Shown here: positions 45,793 through 53,710 of the stretch, piece after piece
How the letters are laid out: each line of letters opens with the position of its first letter
Position numbering within the stretch: position 1 is the stretch's first letter
Assembly: GCA_044425815.1 (NCBI GenBank)
Contig: JAWXVA010000003.1
Coordinates: 18,354-82,353 of the forward strand
Origin: CAUPWF01 sp044425815
GTDB taxonomy: Bacteria; Bacillota; Clostridia; Lachnospirales; Lachnospiraceae
DNA: 64,000 nt
Direction of reading: 5' to 3'
Position numbers and translations under genes: made by a program
The notes under the pieces: generated by a model
Databases searched by the model: none
What the model saw: only the letters and a program-made list of their open reading frames with translations
Told to the model about the DNA's origin: nothing

Positions 45793-46130
45793 TATTTTTC
45801 TTCCCCGTACTTATCTATCCATTTTTTACGTTCCACGAAACCACCCATAATAAATGCTATGATTCCTACTCCGATTCCCGTCTGAATGCAAAACAAAAGA
45901 CTTTCAATTTCTCCTGGTATTTCTCCATCTAAATATGTTTCCAAAATCGGAGTAAACCATGGTTCATACTCCCCATCAATCTCTGCTACCATTTGGCTTC
46001 CAGCGTCATCAGATCCACCAAATTCTGCTCCTTTTAACGCTAAGAAAGGAACTGCTGTAATCAAAACGGAAATGATTATTAGTAAAATTATCAGTTTTTT
46101 ATTGCTCTCATATTGTAATTCTTTCTCCAT
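45792..46130 (-). CDS. cbiN: Cobalt transporter accessory subunit CbiN
   Basis: CbiN is a small two-helix subunit of cobalt (not nickel) ECF importers. The 112-residue protein has a first membrane helix (about 13-29), then an outside loop with the marker AEFGGSDDAGSQMV and YEPWFTPIL, and a second helix (about 83-99, FCIQTGIGVGIIAFIMGGF) followed by a basic end. Presence of CbiN supports cobalt as the substrate. Confidence 0.95.
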   Translation of the reverse strand: MEKELQYESNKKLIILLIIISVLITAVPFLALKGAEFGGSDDAGSQMVAEIDGEYEPWFTPILETYLDGEIPGEIESLLFCIQTGIGVGIIAFIMGGFVERKKWIDKYGEEK

Positions 46131-46132
46131 TT

Positions 46133-46891
46133 TTATTCCTCTCCTTTCCAGTATCCAACAAGACGTAGCTCCGGCTTTGCATAGGTTTCTAACATTAAAA
46201 TAATAATGACAGTTACTACGCCTTCTAAGATTGCAAGTGGTAATTGTGTTGGTGCAAATACACCGAGGAATTTCAAAAAGGAAGCTATCACGCCACCTTC
46301 TTGTGCAGGATAAGCAAGCGCTAATTGTAAACTAGTTACGCAATATGTAATTAAATCTCCCAAGGCTGCAGCTAAGAAAATACTTACTTTTTTATTTACC
46401 TTCATCTTCTGACATAGTTTGTATACACCATATGTAACAAATGGTCCTACAATTGCCATCGAAAATGTATTCGCACCAAGAGTAGTAAGTCCTCCATGCG
46501 CCAATAAAATCGCCTGAAATATTAAAACTATAATCCCCAAAATACTAACCGAACTTGCTCCTAATAGAATTGCGCCAAGCCCTGTTCCAGTCATATGTGA
46601 ACAACTTCCAGTAACTGAAGGAATCTTTAAGGATGAAATCACAAAAATAAAAGCGCCTGACATGGCAATCAGTGTCAATACTCTTCGATTCTCATCCACC
46701 TTTTTCTGGAGAGATCTAAACCCTATCATCAGCACTGGTATACATAGAATTCCCCATGCGATACAATAATTAATAGGTAGATACCCTTCCATAATATGCA
46801 TTGCATTTGTTACTGGCACAACTACTTGACTCATTGCAATTACTCCTAATAAGACAATGACTCTTTGTTTGTTTTTACTCCACTTCTTCAT
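46133..46891 (-). CDS. cbiM: Cobalt transporter substrate-specific subunit CbiM
   Basis: CbiM binds cobalt. The 252-residue protein has an N-terminal signal-like segment (to about residue 30) and then MHIMEGYLPINYC, whose mature N-terminal Met-His-Ile is the metal site, plus GSCSHMTGTGLGAILLG and LLAHGGLTTLGANTFSMAIVG. It is the first gene of the operon, downstream of the B12 riboswitch and terminator. Confidence 0.96.
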   Translation of the reverse strand: MKKWSKNKQRVIVLLGVIAMSQVVVPVTNAMHIMEGYLPINYCIAWGILCIPVLMIGFRSLQKKVDENRRVLTLIAMSGAFIFVISSLKIPSVTGSCSHMTGTGLGAILLGASSVSILGIIVLIFQAILLAHGGLTTLGANTFSMAIVGPFVTYGVYKLCQKMKVNKKVSIFLAAALGDLITYCVTSLQLALAYPAQEGGVIASFLKFLGVFAPTQLPLAILEGVVTVIIILMLETYAKPELRLVGYWKGEE

Positions 46892-46960
46892 CCTTCTTTA
46901 CCTCAACATCAAATATTTTATACTACTGACTCAGAACATAGAGCGATTTTCATTGCAATA

Positions 46961-46992
46961 AAAATAAAAAATCCAAGGAAACATTCCTTGGA
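46961..46992 (-). terminator. Riboswitch-controlled terminator before cbiM
   Basis: A perfect 9-bp stem TCCAAGGAA (46972-46980) and TTCCTTGGA (46984-46992) with a 3-base loop is followed on the minus strand by TTTTTTATTTT. It lies between the B12 aptamer and cbiM, so cobalamin binding most likely promotes early termination. Confidence 0.85.
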
Positions 46993-47074
46993 CGATAATC
47001 ATATAAATTAGGATACAACAAAATGATGTCGTATGACCAATATGTACGCTCTTCCCTCACCGTCCGATTGCGAT

Positions 47075-47237
47075 ATACATTTATCATAGGCAGGTTTCCT
47101 GACTTGGCTTCTAACCTACTCTATGCACCTTCCCGATTTCATCAGTGGTAACGCATATTTCGTAGCCCTTACAGTAGAGTGAGCTGTTCTGGATTTTGAC
47201 CAGATTCCCTAATACTAAAAGTAACCTATACATGTAT
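47075..47237 (-). promoter_or_regulatory. Cobalamin (B12) riboswitch
   Basis: On the minus strand the core reads AGGGAATCTGGTCAAAATCC, then CAGAACAGCTC and CTACTGTAA, and finally the B12 box AGCCAAGTCAGGAAACCTGCC (its reverse at 47089-47109, 21 bases, given here in two halves by position). The closing helix P1 pairs ATACAT (47232-47237) with ATGTAT (47075-47080), with ATAGG and CCTAT beside them. These are class-I cobalamin aptamer features. It controls the 25-gene operon down to about 24223 through the terminator at 46961-46992. Confidence 0.94.
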
Positions 47238-47300
47238 TCTAAACAATTATTAATACAATAACACACCGTAACTAAATTCGTCAAGTTAGTGGTTTTCAAT

Positions 47301-48266
47301 TTACCAAGCTCCCGATGGCGATAGGTATTTATCAATCTGGGTTAATCGATTTTCTATAGAACTGCCTAAGGTTTGGCTTATCGCATTACACAGTACTTCT
47401 GTCACAAATTGCACTCCTATGTAAGAGTTAAAAAACGTATTACTATCGACTGACACTGTAAATAGTACCGTCGCATACTGGGACAACAATGCACTCTGCT
47501 TATCTGTGATAACAATGATTTTAGCACCTTGTTCTACTGCCATTTGAATTGCTTGTTCATCTGTTTTTGAATACCGTGGAAACGAAAATACTATTATGCA
47601 ATCTTCTGGTCCGATGTCACATATATGGTCTATGATATTGATTGCACCATAACTAGTGGAAATTACATTATCGAGCATATGCTTCAAATATAAGAGGCAA
47701 TAATCACCTTGGCATGTATTGGCGCGTGATGCAAGGATGTATTTTCGTTTACTCTCTATAATCATTGTTGCTGCTTGGTCAAATTTTTCCTTACAATTAT
47801 TTACGATACCATTTTCCAAATTATTTAACGTATTTTCAAAATGCGCCTCTATGTAATGTACCTGTTCTCCATCATTCGAATGATTAATATACGCCAATCG
47901 TTCTGCTGGTACTGTAATCGCACTAGAGATACTGTTTACCTTGGTCTTGTAATATTTCTGTAGGTTCTTCTGAAAATCTGCATAGCCATAATAACCTAGC
48001 GCTTTACTAAAACGAACCACTGATGATTCACTCACATTTAATTTCTGTGCGACATCTGCTGATGTCATAAAACATACCGATGCATAATGATCTAGTATAA
48101 ATTCCCCTATGATTTTTCCTGTTTTCGTAAGCTTCGCTTCGTTAATTTCCGTCCTCAATGCTTTCAATGTTAATCCCTCTTTTCTTGAAACCTTATCTTT
48201 ATTTAAACATAAATGTGCAACAATCGCAACATCTGGATCACGCACAAATATTTCTCCGATATTCAT
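47301..48266 (-). CDS. MurR/RpiR-family transcriptional regulator next to ald
   Basis: A 321-residue regulator. Its helix-turn-helix (TSADVAQKLNVSESSVVRFSKALGY, about 68-92) and SIS domain (KRKYILASRANTCQGDYCLLYL, then IIVFSFPRYSKTDEQAIQMA) are clear. The ATG at 48266 has no good ribosome site, while an in-frame TTG at 48167 has GAGGGA 7 bases upstream and begins LKALRTEINEAKL, where family similarity starts, so the true protein may be 33 residues shorter. It is divergent from ald and separated from the riboswitch by 64 bases with no terminator. Likely regulates ald. Confidence 0.82.
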   Translation of the reverse strand: MNIGEIFVRDPDVAIVAHLCLNKDKVSRKEGLTLKALRTEINEAKLTKTGKIIGEFILDHYASVCFMTSADVAQKLNVSESSVVRFSKALGYYGYADFQKNLQKYYKTKVNSISSAITVPAERLAYINHSNDGEQVHYIEAHFENTLNNLENGIVNNCKEKFDQAATMIIESKRKYILASRANTCQGDYCLLYLKHMLDNVISTSYGAINIIDHICDIGPEDCIIVFSFPRYSKTDEQAIQMAVEQGAKIIVITDKQSALLSQYATVLFTVSVDSNTFFNSYIGVQFVTEVLCNAISQTLGSSIENRLTQIDKYLSPSGAW

Positions 48267-48277
48267 TGTGAAATATG

Positions 48278-48333
48278 TTGTATTTTTATATCTTATATGC
48301 TATTATTTCATCATAAATGATTGAAATAATTCA
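48278..48333 (+). promoter_or_regulatory. ald promoter overlapped by a palindromic operator candidate
   Basis: TTGTAT (48278-48283) and TATTAT (48301-48306) are 17 bases apart and would direct ald. A strong inverted repeat begins on the -10 box: ATTATTTCA (48302-48310) and TGAAATAAT (48322-48330), with TCATAAATGAT between. TGAAATAATTCA (48322-48333) adds a second, overlapping dyad. RpiR-type regulators often bind TGAAA/TTTCA-like sites, so this is a likely binding site for the adjacent regulator. Confidence 0.55.
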
Positions 48334-48381
48334 TTAATCTTAAAAAATGACTGTTAACATTCACAAATTGGAGGAACAAAA

Positions 48382-49494
48382 ATGAAAGTAGGATGTGTAA
48401 AAGAAATTAAAAAACATGAGTATCGTGTAGGGATGACACCTGAGAATGTAATCGATTACAAAAATGCTGGTCATGAAGTTTGGATTGAGAAAGATGCTGG
48501 AACTGGTTCTGGATTCACAACAGAAGAATACGTAGAAGCAGGTGCGAAAATCTGTGATTCTGCCAAAGATATTTGGGACAATGTAGATATGTTAATTAAA
48601 GTAAAAGAACCATTGCCTGAAGAATATGCACTCTTCCATGAAGGTCTCATTCTATATACTTACCTTCATATAGCTGCAGATAAACCACAAATGGAAGCCT
48701 TAATGGCTTCTAAAGTAAAAGCAGTTGCATACGAAACACTTATGGAACGCAACGGTTCTCTTCCACTTCTAGCTCCAATGAGTCAAATCGCTGGACGCTT
48801 AAGTATTCAAGAAGGTGCGAAATACTTAGAAAAACCACTTGGCGGATCTGGTGTATTATTATCTGGTGTTCCTGGTACTCCAAGAGCGAATGTTCTAATT
48901 CTAGGTGCTGGTGTTGTTGGTCTTAATGCTTGTAAAATTGCTATCGGTATGGGAGCAAATGTTACAATCACAGATATCAATCTTGAAAGACTCGCTTATA
49001 TTGACGATATCTATGGAGCAAAAGTACAAACAATGTATAGCACAGATGCAGCAATTGCAAAACTTGTAAAAACTGCTGACTTAGTAATCGGTTCTGTATT
49101 AATCCCTGGAAAACAAGCGCCAAAACTTATGAAAGAATCTTACTTAAAAACTATGAAACCAGGTTCGGTTATCGTGGACGTTGCTGTTGACCAAGGTGGT
49201 TGTTGTGAATCTACTAAAGTAACCTATCATGATGATCCAACTTACGTAGTTGACGGTGTGATTCACTATTGTGTTGGTAATATGCCAGGTGCTGTTCCAA
49301 GAACTTCTACTATCGCATTGACAAATGCCACATTAAGATACGGCTTACAAATTGCTGCGAAAGGGTTAGAAGATGCTTGTAAAGACAATCAAGTTATCTA
49401 CTCTGCAATTAATACATACGATGGAAAGTTAACTTGTAAAAACGTAGCATTAAGCTTCAATATGGATTATGCAAATCCTGCAGATTTATTCTAG
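48382..49494 (+). CDS. ald: Alanine dehydrogenase
   Basis: Ald converts L-alanine and NAD+ to pyruvate, ammonia and NADH, or the reverse. The 370-residue protein has KEIKKHEYRVGMTPENV at 8-24, the catalytic Lys in LIKVKEPLPEEY, the HxxA-type TYLHIAADK, the nucleotide motif ILGAGVVGLNACKIA, and DVAVDQGGCCESTK. A GGAGG site lies 8 bases before the ATG. It is one of three plus-strand genes. A two-way terminator follows. Confidence 0.96.
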   Translation: MKVGCVKEIKKHEYRVGMTPENVIDYKNAGHEVWIEKDAGTGSGFTTEEYVEAGAKICDSAKDIWDNVDMLIKVKEPLPEEYALFHEGLILYTYLHIAADKPQMEALMASKVKAVAYETLMERNGSLPLLAPMSQIAGRLSIQEGAKYLEKPLGGSGVLLSGVPGTPRANVLILGAGVVGLNACKIAIGMGANVTITDINLERLAYIDDIYGAKVQTMYSTDAAIAKLVKTADLVIGSVLIPGKQAPKLMKESYLKTMKPGSVIVDVAVDQGGCCESTKVTYHDDPTYVVDGVIHYCVGNMPGAVPRTSTIALTNATLRYGLQIAAKGLEDACKDNQVIYSAINTYDGKLTCKNVALSFNMDYANPADLF

Positions 49495-49542
49495 TTTGAA
49501 CTAACTACTATTCATTACTTTCAGATACTTATTATAGCCACT

Positions 49543-49592
49543 AAAAAACTCCAACTAGTATGATGAATCAATCATTACTGCTGGAGTTTTTC
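49543..49592. terminator. Bidirectional terminator between ald and the nuclease gene
   Basis: AAACTCCA pairs with TGGAGTTT, and inner pairs TAGTA/TTACT and TGATGA/ATCA make an interrupted long stem. The plus side ends in TTTTTC and the minus side in TTTTTT. It serves both convergent genes. Confidence 0.8.
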
Positions 49593-49599
49593 TACGGTA

Positions 49600-50493
49600 T
49601 CACTCTAAGCTGCTTTCCCCTGTAGCATAATCAATCACCACTCCTGGTTGTACATTATAGCAGTACATATAGAAGCAAATCCCTGCTCCTTCATCTTCTA
49701 CGGAATAAGCTTCGATTGATATGCCATTTGCCAAAAGATTCTCACCTTGAAAATGAGGTGTTATGCGATACATGACGTGATTCTCTGTTTCTTTCACATA
49801 ATCTGCCACCATATTTTCAAATGGTAACATTCCATCGACATTGAAATATCGCGTTCCCGTTATTAAGTTCAATTCATTCGCATCTTCCCCGCTTAATTGC
49901 CACCCAATCAGATGGCTTCTATTATATAGCCACCCACCATCTACTATATCATAACTCGCTTGAATCCACCCTGTTGGCGTTACGCTTGAAATATCATCTC
50001 GTTCTTCTGTCGGCATTAAGTCAACACCTACACAAGCTTCTACAACACCTACTCGCCCCAAGTAATCCAGCTCACTATACATTTCATATGATGTAACACA
50101 GGATAATTCCTCTGCAGTAAATAAGGGCACATTATTATTTAGAACTACATAGGCCTCTCCAGTGTAGACTCCTACTTCATCTAAATTTGCAACGCCTTGT
50201 TCACTCGCAGAATCAACTTCTTCCGACTGATCTAGTATCGAAAAGTCGAACGACACATTATACTCTTGTACAATATCCGTTATGGTCTGAAAATCTTTGG
50301 TATCGTATTCTACTATCTGATTTCCCAAGAATATTAACGCAAATGCCATTAGCGTAGATGCTAGTGACAATCCTAATAATCTAAGTCTGCTATTTGGAAC
50401 ATTCTTTGTATTACTCTTTGTATTACTCTTTGTATTACTCTTTGTAGCACTCTTTCTCTTCTTGTAATTCTTTCTAGTTCTTTGTTTGCTCAT
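49600..50493 (-). CDS. DNA/RNA non-specific endonuclease, membrane-anchored
   Basis: A 297-residue protein. A very basic start (KQRTRKNYKKRKSATKSN with KSNT repeats) precedes a single membrane helix (about 38-60), an acidic linker, and a nuclease domain. The beta-beta-alpha metal motif is YNRSHLIGWQL at 190-200 (His194 as the general base, the form NRxH of the EndA/DNA-entry group rather than DRGH), and NELNLITGTRYFN carries the metal-binding Asn. It most likely degrades extracellular DNA. The 12-bp repeats at 50403-50450 make the start of the protein slip-prone. Confidence 0.9.
   Translation of the reverse strand: MSKQRTRKNYKKRKSATKSNTKSNTKSNTKNVPNSRLRLLGLSLASTLMAFALIFLGNQIVEYDTKDFQTITDIVQEYNVSFDFSILDQSEEVDSASEQGVANLDEVGVYTGEAYVVLNNNVPLFTAEELSCVTSYEMYSELDYLGRVGVVEACVGVDLMPTEERDDISSVTPTGWIQASYDIVDGGWLYNRSHLIGWQLSGEDANELNLITGTRYFNVDGMLPFENMVADYVKETENHVMYRITPHFQGENLLANGISIEAYSVEDEGAGICFYMYCYNVQPGVVIDYATGESSLE
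50403..50450. repeat. 12-bp tandem repeat in the nuclease gene
   Basis: TCTTTGTATTAC occurs three times exactly and once in a changed form (TCTTTGTAGCAC). On the coding strand this encodes repeated KSNT in the cytoplasmic tail. Copy number changes keep the reading frame. Confidence 0.9.
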
Positions 50494-50635
50494 TGCTATA
50501 TCATTACCTTCATATGAATTGTTTTTGATGCCCCTTATTGTAACAAACTACTCATACAATTACTAGCTAAGTCCCTGATTTTATCACTGTAATCCCACTC
50601 TCTACAATTATAAATATTAAAAAGCAATAAATTCA

Positions 50636-50718
50636 TTGTACATTTGCATTGAAAATGCTATATTTGAAGTCAGGTTTTCTTTCAAATTTCGTTACTATTT
50701 CCTTTCGATAATAGCAAC
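50636..50718 (+). promoter_or_regulatory. Promoter and leader of the EAL gene
   Basis: TTGTAC (50636-50641) and TATATT (50659-50664) are 17 bases apart, the latter being a good -10 box. The leader holds two short hairpins: ATTTGAA/TTCAAAT and GTTACTATT (50691-50699) with AATAGCAAC (50710-50718, one G-U pair). No c-di-GMP aptamer core was seen. GGTAGG precedes the ATG. Confidence 0.4.
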
Positions 50719-50747
50719 GAGTATACTAATAAAGGTAGGATATAATT

Positions 50748-52829
50748 ATGCGTACTAAGATTTGGAGCTTTTTATTTGTTTTAGAAAAAAATGCGGTGTT
50801 CTCTTCTGTGAAGAAGGGATTAATGCTTTCTTTTCTTATCTTTTTATTTGGATCTGTATCAAGATTAGTCTATGCTCTTCCATATGAAAATGTACATAAT
50901 TTACTCTATGTCTGGCATAATGGCTTAATAGATAACACATTGACAGCACTTCTGACTGCTACTGATAGTCGACTTTCGCTTTATCTAGTAATTGCGATTA
51001 GCTATTACTATGCTCAAAGTAAAAACCTACAAAATTCCGTACTGCTTTTAATGGCTATTACTGTTTCTGTGATTAACTTTATGATGATAGCTAATATAAT
51101 GGGCGGATCTGATTATATGACACTGCTAGGAATATCTGGAATCGTCTTAGCGATATCCTCAGCTATTATCTCTACATTATCATTCACATTTTTCACAAAA
51201 CTCATTATGACTCGCCGCCATCTAACAGATCTAGGATCAGATGACAACTTAAAAATGTCCTCGCTGTCTGTGCTCCCTATGTTATGCACACTAATTCTTA
51301 ACGCAATCTTTTATTCTTTTATTGCAGATTTTTTAGACTTTACAAGTATCTATGACAATGCGCTAAATCAAATCATGAACTTTTTTAACAATTCAAACAA
51401 TGAATATTTTAGTGGGTTAATCTATTTACTTCTTATAAATTCGCTTTGGTTTTTCGGTATCCATGGTGGCAACGTACTACAAACGATTACTGATCAAGTT
51501 TTTATTCCTAACGTTATAGACTCTAGTAGTATAATTTCTAAAAGCTTCATTACTACCTTTGCACACATTGGTGGCTGTGGAACTATGTTCTGTTTAATGT
51601 TAGCCGCTATTGTTGTTTCTCGCCGGCGAGGACGCAGTTATAAAGGAATGATTCGTTGGTCTTTCATTCTTGTCCCTATAAATATTAGCGAATTAGTAGT
51701 TTTTGGCTTCTCATTTATCCTGAATCCTATTATGCTAATTCCTCTTATTTTAGTACCATTGGTCTCTCTTTCTATCGCGTATTGGGCTACAGTTATTAAT
51801 TTTATGCCTATTGTCAATAATTCAATTGGTTGGGCGATACCCGTCTTCTTTAGTGGTTATCTCACCACGCACAATATAACAGGCGTTGTTGTGCAACTAT
51901 TAATTCTTATATGTGGTACTTTGATTTACATTCCTTTTGTAGATCTTCATGAACAATTTCAGGAAGAAAGAGAATCTCGTATTTTAGAACTACTGATTAA
52001 TGATTTTCAACAACATGAAAAAGATGGTCTTGAATTTTCGCTCTTGTCACGTAGTGATGTTGGCGGGCAAATTGCTAAAGCTGTTGCTAAACGTCTCAGA
52101 AGTGATTTAGATAACCACTCAATCCCAATATACTATCAACCTCAATTAAACCAAGACGATAGTGTCATAGGTGCTGAAGCTTTACTTCGTTGGCGTTATC
52201 AAGATAAGGTACTCTACCCACCTTTTGTAATTGCACTAGCTCAAGAAGAAGGGATTCAGGACGCCTTAACATTAGAAATATTAAATACTGTAGCTTCTTC
52301 TATCAGTGAAATCACTAATATCCTCAAACAGGATTTACATTTTTCTATGAATTTCGGAGCATCACAAATTAATAATATTGTATTTGTTAACAAAGTAATT
52401 GATATTATTCAACAACATGGCGTAAACAATCAAATCTACTTAGAGCTTACGGAAGAAACATCCATAAGCGGATTAAAGCAGTTGAAATCCAATATTATGC
52501 TTCTATCGGAAATGGGAATCGATATGGCTATTGATGACTTTGGTATGGGACAAACTTCTTTGAATTATTTAAAAGAAAATAACTTTAAATATGTAAAACT
52601 AGACGGCGAACTAGTCAAGCATTTGCTAGAACAACCTCGCTGTGCTGAAATCATTACATCTATCATCAATTTAGGAGAAACCTTAGAATATAAAGTAATC
52701 GCTGAATTTGTAGAAACAAAAGAATTAAAAGATAAACTATTAGATCTTGGATGTTTTATTTATCAAGGCTACTATTATAGCCCTGCACTTCCAAAAGAAG
52801 ACTTTATTGTATATTGCTCCAAGTATTAA
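50748..52829 (+). CDS. PTS EIIC-like membrane domain fused to an EAL (c-di-GMP phosphodiesterase) domain
   Basis: A 693-residue protein. Residues 1 to about 405 form a multi-helix membrane domain like the lactose/cellobiose EIIC permeases, including the motif WFFGIHGG at 234-241 and HIGGCGTMF near 285. The rest is an EAL domain: EALLRW at 477-482, LELTEETS, DDFGMGQTS from 596, YVKLDGEL, AEFVET at 652-657 (usually AEGVET), and QGYYYSPAL. Metal and catalytic residues look kept, so it may hydrolyse c-di-GMP. There is no EIIB, EIIA or GGDEF domain. A sugar-sensing role for the permease part is inferred from other EIIC-EAL proteins. Confidence 0.9.
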   Translation: MRTKIWSFLFVLEKNAVFSSVKKGLMLSFLIFLFGSVSRLVYALPYENVHNLLYVWHNGLIDNTLTALLTATDSRLSLYLVIAISYYYAQSKNLQNSVLLLMAITVSVINFMMIANIMGGSDYMTLLGISGIVLAISSAIISTLSFTFFTKLIMTRRHLTDLGSDDNLKMSSLSVLPMLCTLILNAIFYSFIADFLDFTSIYDNALNQIMNFFNNSNNEYFSGLIYLLLINSLWFFGIHGGNVLQTITDQVFIPNVIDSSSIISKSFITTFAHIGGCGTMFCLMLAAIVVSRRRGRSYKGMIRWSFILVPINISELVVFGFSFILNPIMLIPLILVPLVSLSIAYWATVINFMPIVNNSIGWAIPVFFSGYLTTHNITGVVVQLLILICGTLIYIPFVDLHEQFQEERESRILELLINDFQQHEKDGLEFSLLSRSDVGGQIAKAVAKRLRSDLDNHSIPIYYQPQLNQDDSVIGAEALLRWRYQDKVLYPPFVIALAQEEGIQDALTLEILNTVASSISEITNILKQDLHFSMNFGASQINNIVFVNKVIDIIQQHGVNNQIYLELTEETSISGLKQLKSNIMLLSEMGIDMAIDDFGMGQTSLNYLKENNFKYVKLDGELVKHLLEQPRCAEIITSIINLGETLEYKVIAEFVETKELKDKLLDLGCFIYQGYYYSPALPKEDFIVYCSKY

Positions 52830-52840
52830 CTATCTCTAAC

Positions 52841-52886
52841 AAATAGAATCATGATACAATTTCATGATTCTATTTCTTTTTTTTCT
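52841..52886 (+). terminator. Terminator of the EAL gene, overlapping the nth 3' end
   Basis: AAATAGAATCATGA pairs fully with TCATGATTCTATTT (14 bp, 7-base loop), then CTTTTTTTTC on the plus strand. The nth stop codon and its Lys codons lie inside this signal. Confidence 0.85.
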
Positions 52887-53514
52887 TATATTGCTCAAAT
52901 TGCTCTCGCTTACATTCCTTTGCAAATACACACTCCTCACAATTTGGACGTAAAGCTTTACAATGGTAACGACCAAAAAAGATGAAACTATGGTGGGCTT
53001 TATTCCAGCGATTCCTATCAAGTTTTCGCTTTAATTTACGCTCTACATCTTCCACTTTATCATCGAACTTTGCTAGTCCCAAACGTTTCGACACACGTTC
53101 CACATGCGTATCCACTGCAAATGCTGGTATATCATAGGCTACGGACAGAACCACATTAGCAGTCTTTCTCCCCACGCCAGCTAGGCTAGTTAATTCTTTC
53201 ATGGTCGCTGGCACTTGACTATTATATTCGAGAACCAAGGTGGTAGATAAAGATTTAATCATTTTAGATTTATTGCGATATAGTCCTATCTTCGTAAGAT
53301 AACTTTCTATTTCTGTGATATCACCTTCCATTAAATCTTCTGGTGTTGGAAAACGCTGAAATAACGCTGGTGTCACCTTGTTCACCGCTTCATCCGTAGT
53401 TTGTGCACTGAGTACTACTGCTATAATTAATTCATATGGATTCCTATGGTGCAATGCACATTCTGCATCTGGAAACATTTTGTCCATTTCATCTAAGATA
53501 TAATTAGCATCCAT
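52870..53514 (-). CDS. nth: Endonuclease III
   Basis: Nth removes oxidised pyrimidines and cuts the AP site. From the ATG at 53514 (AAAAGGGGAG 5 bases upstream) it has 214 residues. LSAQTTDEAVNKVTPALF, the helix-hairpin-helix LAGVGRKTANVVLS with the catalytic Lys, AVDTHVERVSKRL with the Asp, and the C-terminal 4Fe-4S ligands (HCKALRPNCEECVFAKEC) are all present. It ends in a run of Lys residues encoded by the T-tract of the opposing terminator. Confidence 0.96.
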   Translation of the reverse strand: MDANYILDEMDKMFPDAECALHHRNPYELIIAVVLSAQTTDEAVNKVTPALFQRFPTPEDLMEGDITEIESYLTKIGLYRNKSKMIKSLSTTLVLEYNSQVPATMKELTSLAGVGRKTANVVLSVAYDIPAFAVDTHVERVSKRLGLAKFDDKVEDVERKLKRKLDRNRWNKAHHSFIFFGRYHCKALRPNCEECVFAKECKREQFEQYKKKKK

Positions 53515-53640
53515 TTCTACTCCCCTTTTCATCATATAATATTATCAACCCTATTGTACCATAGTATATATATTAGTAAATAAATATTAAGGTATTTTCT
53601 TTTCACTAATCATCATACTAGCAGTTACCGGCATAATAAT

Positions 53641-53684
53641 AGGAAAGGCTAAATAGATATTTTCTCATCTATTTAGCCTTTCCT
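53641..53684 (-). terminator. Long hairpin after the siderophore-binding protein gene
   Basis: A perfect 18-bp stem, AGGAAAGGCTAAATAGAT with ATCTATTTAGCCTTTCCT, has an 8-base loop. It lies about 27 bases after the stop at 53711 and ends the iron uptake operon. The T-run on the minus strand is weak (ATTATTAT), but the stem is strong. Confidence 0.65.
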
Positions 53685-53710
53685 TTATTTTAAAAAACTT
53701 AATTTTTTTC

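Noticed and set aside
47111..47335. A 74-codon open frame on the minus strand over the cobalamin riboswitch
   Set aside because: It is covered by the aptamer and B12 box, has no family likeness, and its sequence is explained by RNA structure.
50636..50747. A c-di-GMP riboswitch before the EAL gene
   Set aside because: The conserved GEMM core was not seen; only two short hairpins are present.
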